A DNA stretch of 64,000 bases from Biscogniauxia marginata (lineage: Eukaryota; Ascomycota; Sordariomycetes; Xylariales; Xylariaceae). Of this stretch, positions 1 to 12,200 are shown in pieces; the first letter of the stretch is position 1; each line of letters opens with the position of its first letter. The translations under genes and the position numbers were made by a program. A model generated the notes under the pieces. It made no database searches, had not been told where the DNA came from, and saw nothing but the letters and a program-made list of their open reading frames with translations. The stretch lies in assembly GCA_022695795.1 (NCBI GenBank), contig MU404152.1, positions 98,636 to 162,635 on the forward strand, read 5' to 3'.

Positions 1-231
1 CTGCGAACCTTTGATTCAAGGCTTTCTCGGCGACCTGTATTACGATTCTTGAGGATGTTGAAACTTAATAGCTGTCGAAAAAACTATAAAGTCTCGAGAA
101 TAACCCGTTGAATGAAAACAGTTCACCGCCAACAGCACTCATCCGATTCAGACTCCCAACAAGGCTCTTCCACACCTATCATAGCTCCTGTTTATATCCA
201 GTTTTGACCAGACTTCATCCCAACGATCAAA

Positions 232-971
232 ATGCAGTTTACTACGGTTTTTCTCACTTTCCTCTCTGCAGGCTCTGTTCTCGCAGCCCCTCCATCGAAG
301 ACTGTCTCTCGCCAAACTGGGGTCAATATCGTTGATCAAATTCTTGGAGATGTTACTTCTGCTCTGCCTGCAATTAATAGCCAGATCAGCGCCATTGGTA
401 AATATCTATCTTCCATATAGCCAATACTACTATGCCGAAGCTGACTAGGTGGTTAGAAAACCTTGTCAGCACCACTGTTACTGCGGGAGTAATTCCTCAA
501 ATTGAGTCCGCCCTGGCCACTCTTGCCAATGAGCTCTCTACCCTTCAAGGACAAATTGCACCCCTCGTAACTGGGATCATCCAGCCTATAGCCGCTTCCG
601 AGGTCGATGCTCTCAATACCCTTCTGAATGACATCACAACTTTGACCCAGGCAGTTGAGAATTTGGTGCAACAAGTCATCAATACCGTGCCCTCAAGTAT
701 GTAGACCGTTTCGGTGTAATAGTCAAAGGGTAACTCAAAATACTAACTCTTCATGTTAGCTTTGATTGGCACGGTCAGATCAGAACTCCTTGCTGTTTTG
801 AACCAGATTGCCCCCCTTGTTAACCCTATCATCACACTCTCTCAAGCTGTGCTCAGTCCATCGCTACCTAGCAGCGTGATTGCCGCGATCCAGCAGCAAA
901 TTTCTACTGTGACCGGCCTTATTACCACTACGCTGACCTCTCTCCTCACTTCTTTGCTCGGGATTCTATGA
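232..971 (+). CDS. HsbA-like secreted hydrophobic-surface-binding protein
   Basis: Three exons, 232-397, 457-696 and 760-971, give a 205-residue protein. Introns begin GTAAAT and GTATGT, have CTGAC and TACTAAC branch points and end in TAG. The N terminus (MQFTTVFLTFLSAGSVLAAP) is a signal peptide of about 18 residues. The mature part is an alternating Leu/Ile/Val and Ser/Thr/Gln helical protein with no cysteine, as in the HsbA / cell-wall galactomannoprotein family (PF12296). HsbA of Aspergillus binds hydrophobic surfaces and recruits lytic enzymes; related proteins sit in the cell wall. The family call rests on signal peptide, length, lack of Cys and helical pattern, so it is an inference from overall character. 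The gene converges on the carboxylesterase gene to its right. Confidence 0.72.
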
Positions 972-1605
972 GTATGGGAGTAACCTGACCTACGGTCGAC
1001 TCAAACACTGGGAAGGGGGGGAGACTGGATCCAGGGTGTGTGATGGGTGGAAATTTCTTCAAATTGGTACGATTTCTTGTTTGGGCTATCGGTATTGACG
1101 AGCAGTATGTATGGGCACACAATTGGGGTTCATTGGTGGAATATTACAGCCACACTCTTTTGACATAATTTACTGGGACCTCAAAGTCACATCAATATTG
1201 AAACGATTCTTTGTTGGACTATGAATTACATCATTTTCAATAACCTGGGATACTCTTTTCATTCTCTGAGGATGAACAGACATTTCCCCCTTCTCACCAT
1301 TGAATCATCAGTATTTGCTCTTAGAAAATAATCAACCAAGAAGTACAAATCTTAGAAAATTAAACATGTAGGTTTGGGGTTATATTTACACTTGTTCTAT
1401 AAAACATACAACATGAATATGTAGGATGTTCCATTAAAAATTGCAAATTTATAATTTCGTCTGTGACTTTTGCTCTAACTTTGTTCGAGGTTATTCACAT
1501 CCATCCTCTCGCCCGCTAAAATGTACCATCATGGTAAGTTCACCCTAGGTGATTACAACCCCCTTTTTTCTCGGAACAAATCAGCAAATCGAACTCACGT
1601 TCTCG
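972..1605. other. Convergent intergenic region
   Basis: This stretch lies between the 3' ends of the HsbA-like gene and the carboxylesterase gene. It is moderately AT-rich and presumably holds both 3' UTRs. I see no further coding sequence, RNA gene or repeat. Confidence 0.6.
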
Positions 1606-3306
1606 TCATAAATCGCCATCAAGCTCACAAATATCAACACTTTCCCAGCCTTTTTCGCCTGACCCGATGATTATACCCTTGCCCTTGCTAGATTCTTCCC
1701 ATCCCAGCTTACGGAGTCCATCAGGGCCCTCTTCAGCAAAGACAATGTATAGTTCTTGCCATACCTTCGAAATCTTCTCTTCGAGGGCTGTTGAAGGACC
1801 TCTGAACCACCAATGCGTACCAAATATGAGAGGTAACTCAGAGCTGTGATACGCTCGCATCCATGGCCGAGGCGAGATGTTGGGGAAAGAGCACACCCCC
1901 GCAGGGGCCGGGTCTTTGAAAAGGAAGCGGAATGTTGGCGCGTGAGTTGAGCGACACCTGTATAAATAGGGTAAATAAAGGTTCATTCGAATATCAATCA
2001 GCATATTTGTCTCTATTAATAATACTTACCGTGACATTGTGACCGCAGGTTTGAGAAAGTAGTTATTGGTAATCCCTTTTGCGACCGTCTCATCGATTCC
2101 CTCCGGACTATATGGAGCTAGCGCGTTGCCTTCATCACCCAGAGTGCCTATAATAGCGGGCTAGAATGGAAAATCAGCTGTTCAGCTTCTGTTATATCTT
2201 TATCATTGAACAAGGTCTGGGGAAATACGGAACGTGAAGAAATAAGACAGTGAAAGGAGCTCACCAATTTACTAAAGTTCCCTTTTCTTGCTCGTTCCTC
2301 GAAATCTTCAAATAAAGTAAAGCAATCAACTATAGGCCTGAAACTTAAGACTGGCTTCTCTTTTGAAGTAGCGTGGGTTTTAATGAAGTCGAGTAGCTTT
2401 TCAGCTGGTTGCTGTCTCATGAACTCCAGCTCAGCAGCAGGGCTTCCCCCCTCGAACCCGAGCTTTTGAGCCACAAAGCTGAAATAGTTGTTATTGGCAT
2501 CTGGTATTGGCAGGGCGGGCAGTGCGCAACCCGAATTCATGATCAGGTTCCGCACAAGCGGGTTGTCGGGATGCTGGAAAGAATGCACATCGACACTCCG
2601 GGCCCCAGCCGACTGTCCAAAATGCGTCAAGCGTGATGGGTCGCCGCCAAACGATGCAATATGCTTGTGCACCCATTCCAAGCCCAAACGCTGATCTAGA
2701 AACCCGAGATTTCGCTCCTGCGGCGCGAGCCCCGCTGCGTTGGGGAAGCCGAAGATAGTGAGTCGGTAGCTATTTTCATGTTAGAAAACTCTTGTCTCCC
2801 AGTATAATTCAGCTTGAAGCGCCTCACTTTATGCTCACGACGATATGTCTTTGACTGGTCTCAACCCACGGCGTGGGGTTTTGGTACGGAACTGTCGAAC
2901 CGCCGACCAGAAACGCACCGCCGGTAATCCATACGATTACAGGCAATTTAGCCGTTGATGGGTCGTCAACGGCTTTTCTTGGCACCCATATGCATAAAGA
3001 AAGGCAGTCTTCCGACATAGGATCATCGATCCGGAACTCAGTGACGTCCGAGTTGTAGACCGACGGCGGTCCGTCAAACCATTGCGGACACGATGGACCG
3101 AACCCAGTCGCATTGAAGTTGTCTACAGGGCTTTTCGGCACCGGTGGTAGCCAGCGTCTCGGGCCAATAGGTGCTTCTGCAAACGGGATACCGAGGAACT
3201 GGGCGACATTGGGGTAATCCTTATTCACGAATCCTTGTATGTTACCGAAGCTAGAACTGACGGTTAGGTGGTCGACACCCAACTTACTGTCTTTGATACA
3301 GGCCAT
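1606..3306 (-). CDS. Type B carboxylesterase (alpha/beta hydrolase)
   Basis: Four exons on the minus strand, 3306-2828, 2769-2265, 2160-2030 and 1957-1606, join in frame to 488 residues. The protein carries the family landmarks of type B carboxylesterases/lipases (PF00135): FLGIPFAEAPIG near the N terminus, SEDCLSL, the oxyanion region around WITGGAF, VSINYRL across the first junction, and the nucleophile elbow GQSAG with Ser213. The acidic member is Glu338 in GTLGDEG and the base is His409 in AYHSSELP, so the Ser-Glu-His triad is complete. It should hydrolyse carboxylic esters; the substrate cannot be told. Most fungal members are secreted at about 530-560 aa. Here no signal peptide is visible from the first ATG and none lies just upstream, so the product may be intracellular or the true 5' exon may be missed. 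The last intron is 72 bp and the third 104 bp. Confidence 0.88.
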
Positions 3307-4754
3307 CTGGTGTACTTTTAGAAACGCAATAGAATATTTGTCTTTATCTACATGCCACTTGAAGAAGAAGTATGTCTACATAGGAACAAGAGTGGGATGC
3401 ATATATCAAAATCCTTCAAGCTCCGATATCGTGCTCTCAAATGGTATGTAGGATTAACTCAACTTAGCGAAGAGCGATTAGTGAGTGGGGTTCCAAGTCG
3501 GCTTTTAACAATTATCACTCCTTCAAACATTCTCTTAACTAGAACCATTTGGCTACCCCTGGTCTCTATGAACACCAAAGTCTACATTTCGCTCTGGCCT
3601 CGGACTTGAACTCCGTGTCCAGAATGCCAACGAACATGAACTCGGTGGTAAGGAGGATGTCAGCCTCGTTCCCGTGGTCCGACTTCGGTCGGAGGCTGGC
3701 TTCATGAATCCGCGTGCAGGTCTTGGTCGGCCCAGCAGGGTAGTTGTTGATATGCGTAGAAGTGTAGCGGCGGTTTGATGCCGAAAAATCTGGCACCCTT
3801 CACCAGGTCAAGAGTCACCTCAAAGGCGAAGGACCGATTGGAGTGGTGAACGACTCGCGTTCTTACGGTGCTGTCCAATCTATAAGCAGCGAAGATAAAT
3901 AACTAATTAGGCAGTTTCGAGATCACATGCCTCGGGGGGAAGCAGTCACTTACGCCTCGATTATCTGATCTGAACCCGAGTACTCTATTATCAGTACGGA
4001 GAGCGTATTGCCAGGGTTATATGCCATACACTACCTCTGGATGGTATAGAAACATGAAAGTGCTATAGGCAAAGTTGTTGGGAATGATAAGGTAAAACTG
4101 CCTAAAAGTGTGTAGATAAACCACATTCGGACCATAACTTAGAATTATCGCACGCGCAACAGGCCAGCTGGTACCAAAGACCTATATAGACGTTAACGCA
4201 TAGGAGTTGCATGTACAGCATGATCAACAACCCCTGTATTTGCATAAGCATGTTGGAACATCATTGTGCAATATAAATATTTCTATCAAATTTTGGGTTC
4301 TCGTATTTAGGGATAGCTTGTCTAGGTACATTCTCACTTGATTATAGCTCTTGTTAAGCTATATCTTATTTCGATATATATATATATATTTACAAGACGT
4401 CTAGCTCTTCTGTTCATAAGTAGTAGCATTTTTATATTCTTAGGATAAGGCATTGTTGGTTGATTAGAGTATATAGTTGAAGAGACAAATGCCAGTTTTG
4501 GCTAGTTACGGGGGAACAGCAATCGACCCATAAGCACCGTCTGCATGATAGGGGTAACCCTACGTAGCTATATGCAAGATATATTAGCCGCCGCCGGGGC
4601 GCTACAACCTTTCGCGGCCGGTTGGGTTTCTTTCATCGTGACGGACCAATTCTGCATGAACTAAGATTTAAACATCGCACTCGTTCGATCCGGACCCCAA
4701 TCTAATCTCTACTTGGTATTAAGCACCTTCGTAGCGCGATATACTCTCCTAGGA
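3307..4754. other. Intergenic region with relic and AT microsatellite
   Basis: Apart from the cupin-like relic at 3600-3880 (listed separately) I see no gene here. A short (TA)n run lies at about 4374-4389. The last 150 bp form the leader of the bisphosphate nucleotidase gene. Confidence 0.55.
3600..3880 (-). pseudogene. Relic of a fungal cupin-like gene
   Basis: On the minus strand, two reading frames that overlap near 3710 carry protein-like sequence without a usable start or splice pattern. The first reads as a beta-strand-rich stretch including FEVTLDLVKGARFFGIKPP, which resembles the beta-barrel start of fungal cupin-family proteins. The second frame continues with a segment around EADILLTTEFMFVGILDTEF and ends in a stop. 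The join needs a frameshift and the normal length (over 180 aa) is missing, so this looks like a decayed fragment. The cupin assignment is from memory of family texture and is tentative. Confidence 0.35.
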
Positions 4755-5861
4755 ATGGACAGCCCCTACATCAGAGAAATCCAGGTCGCCATTGGCGCCA
4801 TCCAGGCCGCGGCCCGGATTAGCCAGTCGGTCATCTCGGCCGAGGACAAGGGCGTCGTCGAGAAGGACGACCTGAGCCCCGTCACGGTCGCCGACTTCGC
4901 CATACAGGCCCTGCTCACGTGCACCGTGCACCACGCCTTCCCGGCCGACCGCTTCGTCGGCGAGGAGTCCGCCGCAGAGCTGAGGGACAACCCGGCACTG
5001 CTGGACCGCGTCTGGGGGCTCCTGCAGCGCGTGCGAGAGGACCACGGCGACGCAGCCTCGCTGTGCGAGATCCCCGCGTCTCCCGAGCAGATGTGCGAGA
5101 TGATCGACTGGTGCGGGTCAGGCGAGCCCGGAGGCGCTGCGCAGGCCGCCCGCGTATGGGTGTTCGATCCGATCGACGGGACGAAGACGTTCGTGCAGAG
5201 CGAGGCCTACGCCATTAACGTCGCACTCCTCGAGGGTGGCCGGCAGACCCTCAGCGTCGTCGGGTGTCCGACACTCCCCGTCGACGCCGTCGCTCCCGTC
5301 TCGAATACCACGCTCGATTTGACAGGACGGGGTTGCGTCGTGTTCGCGGCGAGGGGCTACGGCGCGTACGTGCGCCCGCTATTGCCGGGACCGGCAGGCG
5401 ATGACGGCGTGCCGATCCGCAAGATAGAGCCGCACGCCGAGACCGCGACGCAGCAGGATCTGCGCGCCGTCTCTTGCTACCACCTGCTCGACTCGGGGGT
5501 TAACGATGCGCACCAGGCGATCATGGAGCGTCTCGGCATCGCGTCGCCGGGCTGCGACTTTCTCTCATGGGTCCTGCGGTGGGTGACGCTGGGCCTTGGG
5601 CTGGCGAACGTGACCGTCTGGGTGTACAAGGAGCGGGAGCGTGTGGGCAAGATCTGGGACCATGCCGGCGCGATGCTGTTATTCGAGGAGGTCGGCGGAA
5701 AGATCACGGACGTGGACGGGAAGGACATCGACTTGGCCGTCGGCCGGAAGATGACGGCCAACCACGGATTCGTGGCCGCGCCTAGGGCCCTTCATGACAC
5801 GGTTCTGAAGACGGTGCACGAGGTATTGCACGAGCAGGGCAAGGCACATCTTCTTGCCTAG
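4755..5861 (+). CDS. 3'(2'),5'-bisphosphate nucleotidase (Hal2/Met22 type)
   Basis: An uninterrupted ORF of 368 residues starting at ATG 4755; the frame is open further 5' but has no upstream ATG. The inositol-monophosphatase-fold metal motifs are in order: FVGEES at about residues 76-81, the signature DPIDGTK, and WDHAGAM near residue 295. The N terminus (YIREIQVAIGAIQAAARIS) and total length match Hal2/Met22 enzymes (about 360 aa). These hydrolyse 3'-phosphoadenosine 5'-phosphate to AMP in sulfate assimilation, using Mg2+, and are inhibited by Li+ and Na+. The gene is markedly more GC-rich than its flanks. A plain inositol monophosphatase is less likely because of length and the acidic insert before the DPIDGT motif. 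Confidence 0.9.
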   Translation: MDSPYIREIQVAIGAIQAAARISQSVISAEDKGVVEKDDLSPVTVADFAIQALLTCTVHHAFPADRFVGEESAAELRDNPALLDRVWGLLQRVREDHGDAASLCEIPASPEQMCEMIDWCGSGEPGGAAQAARVWVFDPIDGTKTFVQSEAYAINVALLEGGRQTLSVVGCPTLPVDAVAPVSNTTLDLTGRGCVVFAARGYGAYVRPLLPGPAGDDGVPIRKIEPHAETATQQDLRAVSCYHLLDSGVNDAHQAIMERLGIASPGCDFLSWVLRWVTLGLGLANVTVWVYKERERVGKIWDHAGAMLLFEEVGGKITDVDGKDIDLAVGRKMTANHGFVAAPRALHDTVLKTVHEVLHEQGKAHLLA

Positions 5862-6372
5862 GCTGCTCTGCCGAAGAATATCCCTATTTTGCAACTTAAA
5901 CTTCTACTTCTCTTAGACTTTGCGTGGCGAGCGTCTCCTAGACGGGAGAAAGGGATTTTAGAGTTCAGCAAAAAAGGAGGGCTTGCTTAGTCCAGGGAAA
6001 TTACAGACTCTTAGAATAATGTAGAGAAAGAGTGGCTCTCAGTGTGAAGGTGAAAATTTTATTATATTTGACCTTTCTCCAGAAACTACTATGGTATTAT
6101 ATATTCTAGGATCTCCCCAGGGCACCAAAGGACGCAAATTCCTGGACAGCATCTGTATATTGATTGGTTTCATCTCTAGACACTGAAGCGATGGAAGGAG
6201 ATCAAGAAGATACTCGGTCGTCGAGTGCATCCCAGGAGGCCATAAGGGATCACGGGGAAACACCGCTGATGAACGACGTGCATGAGCAATACCTGGTCCA
6301 TCGCCTTCAAGAAGTAGATGCATATAGATATCGATTATTCAGTACCACTGTTAGCCACGACACCCAAACATC
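5862..6372. other. Intergenic; short upstream ORF
   Basis: No recognised gene. An ATG-started 61-codon ORF (6191-6376, beginning MEGDQEDTRSSSASQEA) ends in a TGA that overlaps the ATG of the next ORF as ATGA. It could be an upstream ORF or an unspliced leader; I do not call it a gene. Confidence 0.4.
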
Positions 6373-7149
6373 ATGATCAAGCCGCCCGCAAGAATTTCAT
6401 ACAAGAACCAATCACCTCATCGGCACTCTATTTTTCGCCCACAAGCGAGGGAGTCTAACCGCCTACTCCACATGTCGGACCCTCTCGTACGCTATAGCCT
6501 CGGCGTCCCTATTGTACAACCCTTCGCCACGTCCCTCAGATCTGAATCAGTGTCACCACGTGTTACCCTCCCACCATTTCCCGGCTCCTCGTACATCACG
6601 CAGGACAGCGGGCCGACGGAGGCAGGGAGGCTGGAGCGCCGGCCGCGGACCACATTTCCGCAGCAGTATCACCCCACAGGCTCCTTGTTATCATCATCAT
6701 CGTCGTCGTTGTCGTCGTCGCACACGGGAGCGAATCCGGGTATTCTCCCATCCGAAGACCCCTTTCTCGCGGGCTGGGCGCAGTGCCGCGACGCCCGCGA
6801 CAGGCCGCACTACGTCGAGTACGGCCAAGCCGGCGAGCCCGTCGTCTCGACCTGTGAGCCTCTACTATCCAATATACTGGGCAGGATGCAGTTCGCAGAG
6901 CTGCCCGCGGGATGGGACCGGCGTTTGGACGGCGTAGATTATGCCTGGACTTGGGAGCCCCCGATGACGACGACGCCGACGGCGACAGCGAGTGCGAGCT
7001 CTGCAGATGCGCGCGTTGGTGATGTAGGGGAGAAGAAGAAGAGGAAGAGGAAGAGGAAGGAGGAGGAGGAGGACGGGGAGGAGGGGGACGATGACGATGA
7101 TGGTGATGGCCCCGTTCTCGTAGGCAGATTTAACAGTTCGCTACGATAG
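6373..7149 (+). CDS. Hypothetical protein with two WW-like motifs and an NLS-like tail
   Basis: A 258-residue uninterrupted ORF. I do not recognise a full family. Visible parts are a Ser run at about 107-116 encoded by a TCA/TCG trinucleotide tract, a WW-like stretch at about 133-165 (AGWAQCRDARDRPHYVEYG, with the G-W and R-P-x-Y-V pattern), a second partial WW-like stretch at 178-197 (LPAGWDRRLDGVDYAWTWEP), then a basic run KKKRKRKRK at 221-229 and an acidic run at 230-246. The basic run could be a nuclear localisation signal. Codon use in the middle is GC-rich like a real gene. Start choice is uncertain: Met34 is an alternative. If it is expressed, a proline-motif-binding nuclear adaptor is one idea, but this is inference from short motifs. 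Confidence 0.45.
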   Translation: MIKPPARISYKNQSPHRHSIFRPQARESNRLLHMSDPLVRYSLGVPIVQPFATSLRSESVSPRVTLPPFPGSSYITQDSGPTEAGRLERRPRTTFPQQYHPTGSLLSSSSSSLSSSHTGANPGILPSEDPFLAGWAQCRDARDRPHYVEYGQAGEPVVSTCEPLLSNILGRMQFAELPAGWDRRLDGVDYAWTWEPPMTTTPTATASASSADARVGDVGEKKKRKRKRKEEEEDGEEGDDDDDGDGPVLVGRFNSSLR

Positions 7150-7796
7150 ATTTGCTCAACAGTCCTGCGCCTAATTCGATGCACAAGGTCACCCGGTATC
7201 CGATGAAGATCGAGAACATACTTGGATGAATGATTATGGATTTGAGCACCTCTCTCCCCGGTCGTTGTTCGGCGTCGTAGAAGGAAACAATGAGGATTTG
7301 CTCCGGGGCCATGATGAAAGGGGCGTGGCTCACGGAAATAAATTATGAATGATTGGCTTCTGATGCGCAAATTTGGAATTCATACCGGGGTCACCTAGTT
7401 TAGATATCCTGTAAACCGTACACGGTTGAGGATGTTTATCCCACATTAGTATTTTAAGGGGTTTAGCATATATGATCTTTGACATATTTCGATTTGTTAA
7501 CAAATAATATTAGTGTTAATTCGTTTTTAATTAGAGGTTAGAGAGGTGAACACACAACCGTCTCGAAACATCCTATCTAACTCCCGTTCGGCTCTCGATA
7601 TTCGGAGCTGAGAATTATAGTGACTTTTAGTAACCCATTTTTGTTGTAGTCATATCCAGTATCGTGAAGCAAGGGTATCTGAATTTGTACCATGCATTAC
7701 CCGGCGCCGACAGTATCTTGATCTCATTACCAGCTCTGTCTATTACTTCCGCGTGCTTTAACTTCATCCGTTGTGCCGGGACAACTGTCGGTACGA
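7150..7796. other. Intergenic region
   Basis: AT-rich spacer between the low-complexity ORF and the 3' end of the PAP2 gene. I see no gene, RNA or repeat in it. Confidence 0.55.
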
Positions 7797-9272
7797 CTAC
7801 CGTCTCAGCTTATGTCCACTGGTTTTCCGAAAACCTGTGGTCGGCTCAGGTTTCTCCAATCTCCAGGCCCAGAGCAGCCAATCCTCGAACACCAGAAAAT
7901 TCAATAAAAATTTGTTAGCACAGAACGAGAAAAACACCACGAACACGGCCGCTACTGCATCCAGGAAGTAGTGGTTGGCCGAAGCGATGATTGCTAGCAG
8001 GATTATAGCGGGATAGATGAGACCGAAGCATAACAGAGCGACGCGGGCGAACACAGAACGGCGAACATCATCACCCTCCCTTACGAAAACCTCCTTGGCT
8101 TCGAGATCGTCCTCTTCAAGGTCACTGGGCAGGTGAAGATGGCGTAGGAAACCGCTCTCATATACGAAAACGCAACCGATAGCGAACGCATAGCCAAAAT
8201 GCATACTTGGCATCGCAGCAAGCGCATTGACGTAGTCTCCCTTCATCCAGACGCTCGTTGTGTCCTCAGCCTCGACTGTGTCGACAAAGCCATACTCCGG
8301 GGGGAGGAGTCTCGGGGGCATGCATGGGTACAGGACGAAGACGATGAATGCGACAAAGTTCGAGAGAGACATGGTGCGCCTGGCGATGCAGAACCGGCGG
8401 TGCGTCGGAGCGATGGTATAGTAATAGGCGACAAACCTGAATGGTGTTGTTAGTGGCTGTACCCTGTCTGCCGGCCATTGGAACCGGGGGTACTCACCCT
8501 GCAGTGCCGGGAATATGGACTAAGGCGTAGACCCGATTGAGGGCTGCCAGAAAGGTGCCTCGCCAATCTCCTAGTTTAGCGCCGGCAAGGAACCACTGCT
8601 GGATTCTCCATTCCACCCATCGTGTGTTATCGGTTACATGGCGCGTGCCCAACAGCGAGGTTTCTAGTTCTAGAATCGACATGCCGTGACTCTGTGCGAC
8701 ATCCCACAGACGCTGGCTACCCCCATAGAAGCGGCCGGTGATGTATATCGTCAGGCGGTACAGTATGACAGCAATAATCCAGTAGAACATCTCGATCAGG
8801 AACGGGAATTTTTGAAGTATTCTCGAATGGATGTTTCGGGCGAAGCGGCTGGAATTCGGTGTCTGGACCGTCCATATTCCAAATATGCGTCGCGTCTTTG
8901 GCGGGTATTCTTGAGCGTAACCTGGACTCGAGGGACTTAAAGATCGTGTTCGATCCCCAGAAGATCGTCGCGAGCCCGGCGTCAGCAATGGATGGTGGCT
9001 TTCTTGGTTTTGTCCTTCTAGAATGGAGTAGTCCTTTCGCCTTGTGAAGTACATAGCCGTGAGAAGGATCACGATGATCACCTTTGAGAACGAAGATTCG
9101 TAAGCCCGCCCGTCTAGAGAGGAGAAGAAACAGAAACGGAAACAGAAAAAAGGAAAAGAAAAAGACTTACCAGCGGCTCCATCCATTTGCTCCAAACCTG
9201 CTGCTTCCATTCCGCCCTATCTTGCCAGTCTTGATTTCCGCCATCTTGCGACCGTATGTCAATGATCCCCAT
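7797..9272 (-). CDS. PAP2-superfamily integral membrane phosphatase
   Basis: Three exons on the minus strand, 9272-9171, 9081-8498 and 8436-7797, give 441 residues. I chose ATG 9272 because splicing the CTG|gtaagt donor to the caaag|GTG acceptor yields a continuous membrane segment (WMEPLVIIVILLTAMYF); a start at 9210 with another acceptor is possible but puts a low-complexity stretch before it. PAP2 motifs are present: YPCMPPRLLP (the family's variant of motif 1), MPSMH at 304-308 with His308, and SANHYFLD with His384 and Asp388, the catalytic His and its Asp partner. Several hydrophobic spans (near 35-50, 120-140, 215-235, 258-270, 305-325, 365-385, 388-402) indicate a multi-pass protein. 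The family includes lipid phosphatases and Aur1-like inositol phosphotransferases; the C-terminal catalytic layout fits the PAP2_3/Aur1-like branch, but the substrate is unknown. Confidence 0.85.
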
Positions 9273-12200
9273 CTTCGGGCGGACGATGGGCTGCGGTCGT
9301 ATAGCGGGCGATTAAATGCTAAAGAGGTTTGCGACAAAGGGAAGGCAATCATGTGTCCGGGATATTAAACTCCCAGGAATTGTCTGGACGGCGGCACACG
9401 ACGTCGGACAGAGGGTGGGAAGGGAGGGAAAAGGGAGGGAAAAGGGCACGAGGTAAGGTACACATGGAAAATGCTTGGAATGAAATATTCGATTGGTAGG
9501 TTACGGACGAAAATACCAAGCCGAACCCGACACAGACGAGACAATGTCTTGGCGGTCGAAGGCGTCCCAAGGAGTTGTCTAGGTACATAAAGTAGGAAAG
9601 TGGAAAGTTTGTACATCTGTACCTGGGAGCAGCAGAATCTGTCTATCCGGTACCTGTGCTTCTTCGCATAGCCTATCTCTCTACACGACATGTACATGTG
9701 GGTAATGTAACGTGTCGGGTGTTTCATTATGCAAATAACAGGGTTCCAGTGTACCTCATCTACCTGATCTGCATGTATGTTGGAGGACACGCGACACACC
9801 TCCCTCTAAAGTCTCCACAAACGGCTCAGTGACAGGATTTACCACTGTACAATCGAGGTAGGTGGGGCATCTACCTAGGTAGGTACCTGTAATGCGCGTG
9901 TACTTAGCCCGTGTCTCTACCTCCAGTCGGCTCCGAATTGCCGTTTCCTTACGTATTACACATATTGTTATTGTTATTATATATAGGTTCATGGCTTAGA
10001 AGAGGCATTCGCAACAAGTTTAATTCAGAGCTAACACAGAGAGTTATATACCACCTTCGTTTATTAAATAGGTACTTACCTAGATAAATAATTACATATT
10101 TAAGTACCGTTGCGAGATCATACCCACGTACGCACGTACGTACGCGCAGGCGCTTGTTGTTACCTATGGAAGCGGTATGCTATGCGGGCAGTTTGGCCAT
10201 TGGTTCTACCTAGTGGACGATCGTGCAAGGTACTCGATTCCCAGCACACGTCAGTGATGCCGAGGCAGGCATTGCAGATAACTTTATCCCGACTATCTCT
10301 TGTTCAATACACTAAGGTAGGTAAACCGTAGTCGCTGCGATCTTTTTTTTTCTTCCCAGGGCTCCACTGCGTTGTTAGTTTAAGTGTTAGCTACATATAA
10401 GACCCATCCATTGCGTAACTCATTCTTATAGCTATAGGTAGCTATAGGGAATGAGGAATGGTGGCATAATTGAGTTGCATAAGGGGAACTTTTAGGTGCT
10501 TCATGTTCAACCCAAGTATTCAAGCATCAGTGTAATAAGCTGGGTTGCAACCTGACATAGAATCAATACATACCTATGTCACTTAATACCCACAGACTGC
10601 GCTAAATGTACCAAAAAGTCCGAGACATTCTTGAACCCTAACCCGGGTGATTCTTATAGAAACTACATATAGAAACCAGCAACTAGCAGATACTTTACAT
10701 TATGAAGTTAACCGAAGTGGAAATTCAATAGCACATGACATACTTATTAGTGTGTGCATGACCTCTATTGATTAACTAGGTACCTATTGGCCCCTATATA
10801 TTTCCCAAGACACTTGGCTCTCACCGTGCCTATCATATGGAAGTATTGCCATTTTTTACCAACTAGAAATGAGGCTAGTAGGCTTGGCCACCGTCAAGAA
10901 TTGCTGACATATATAAGCCATCCTAATGATGCCTTGGTGCATTGCTTGAACTGATTAAAGCACGCGCGTTGGTAAGCAAGAAGAGGTAGGTAGGTACATA
11001 TGAAGTTCGATACCGCTCTTTAGGTACTGGCAGCAGTACACACGCGTACCTGCCTGGTATCCACGCGACAAGATTGTCGGATGGTCGGAGATTACCATAT
11101 CTTGGCGTCCATTGGTTCTATCCTGATATTCGACTTAACTTAGGTAATCAGATAGACACTTTATCAGATCGGGGCTAAACTTCTAGCGTACAGACTTTAC
11201 CGCTTCGGAATTATAAAGAGAAAAGCGAGGGTTTAATACCTAAGTATCGATACAGACTTACCCGAGCCTCTCTTTTCCTTGGAGTACGATAATATCATAT
11301 TCATTTCGTTCCTAGAAACAAGTATTGTTACAGGCAGTCCATAACCAACAGAGCATGCAAGAAAAACGCACACCACAGGCGCGCCATAGATCCCAAACCT
11401 ACTCGGCGACTCGATCTAAGCAGCCGCGAAAAGATGACACCAATTGTGAGTGAGGTTAACCTGCTAGCGCTGTGGAGATGGGGTTGCTAAACTTCATCAT
11501 TAGTACTACCTTAGGTATGTATATACCGGCCGGAGTATAGCTTCATCGGTTGTAGGTGGGTAGTTTTATGTTCTCGGGGATCACGAGTTTAAAAAAACAA
11601 AACAAAAAGAGAATACTGTGTAATACCTTTAATAACCGTCCAGGGAATAGGTAGGTACCGGAGAGAATAGGAAAAGTGTAGAGCCTCAAAGAGCGGGCCG
11701 TTGTCAGTGAGAAAACCAGCTGCTAAGCAGTGGCAAGAGTGGGCACCGTTCTCTACCTGTAGGTATCGGTGCCTTGCGCTTCAGGCTTCCATACCTGTAC
11801 CACTCAGGGCAGTAGGGGGCTCTAGCTGAGGGAAGAGGTTAAGCTTGTAGCCAATCAGCTTCTTGTCTAGTAACCCCAGCCTCTCTATTTTTGCCCGGCC
11901 AACGTACAATTGATCAGTCCCTCAATTGAAGCCGCTAACCTTCAGCTAGGTGCTTGCTGCTGCATCCCTCCGACAACAACAGCAGCCGACACTTTCTATA
12001 ATCAATTCAATACTCATAATACACTCCCCGTCATTTGCGACCTACTGACTACAACCGTACCCATTCCAGGGCTCGTGCTTGTAAATTTTTCGCTCGCTTA
12101 GACTTGCGTCTAGTCTGTGCAAGTTATTGCAATCCTTTCGTTTGCTTGATTAACTAGGGTCGATTGCTGGGTTGCTTTATTTTCCTTGAATTTGCATTCC

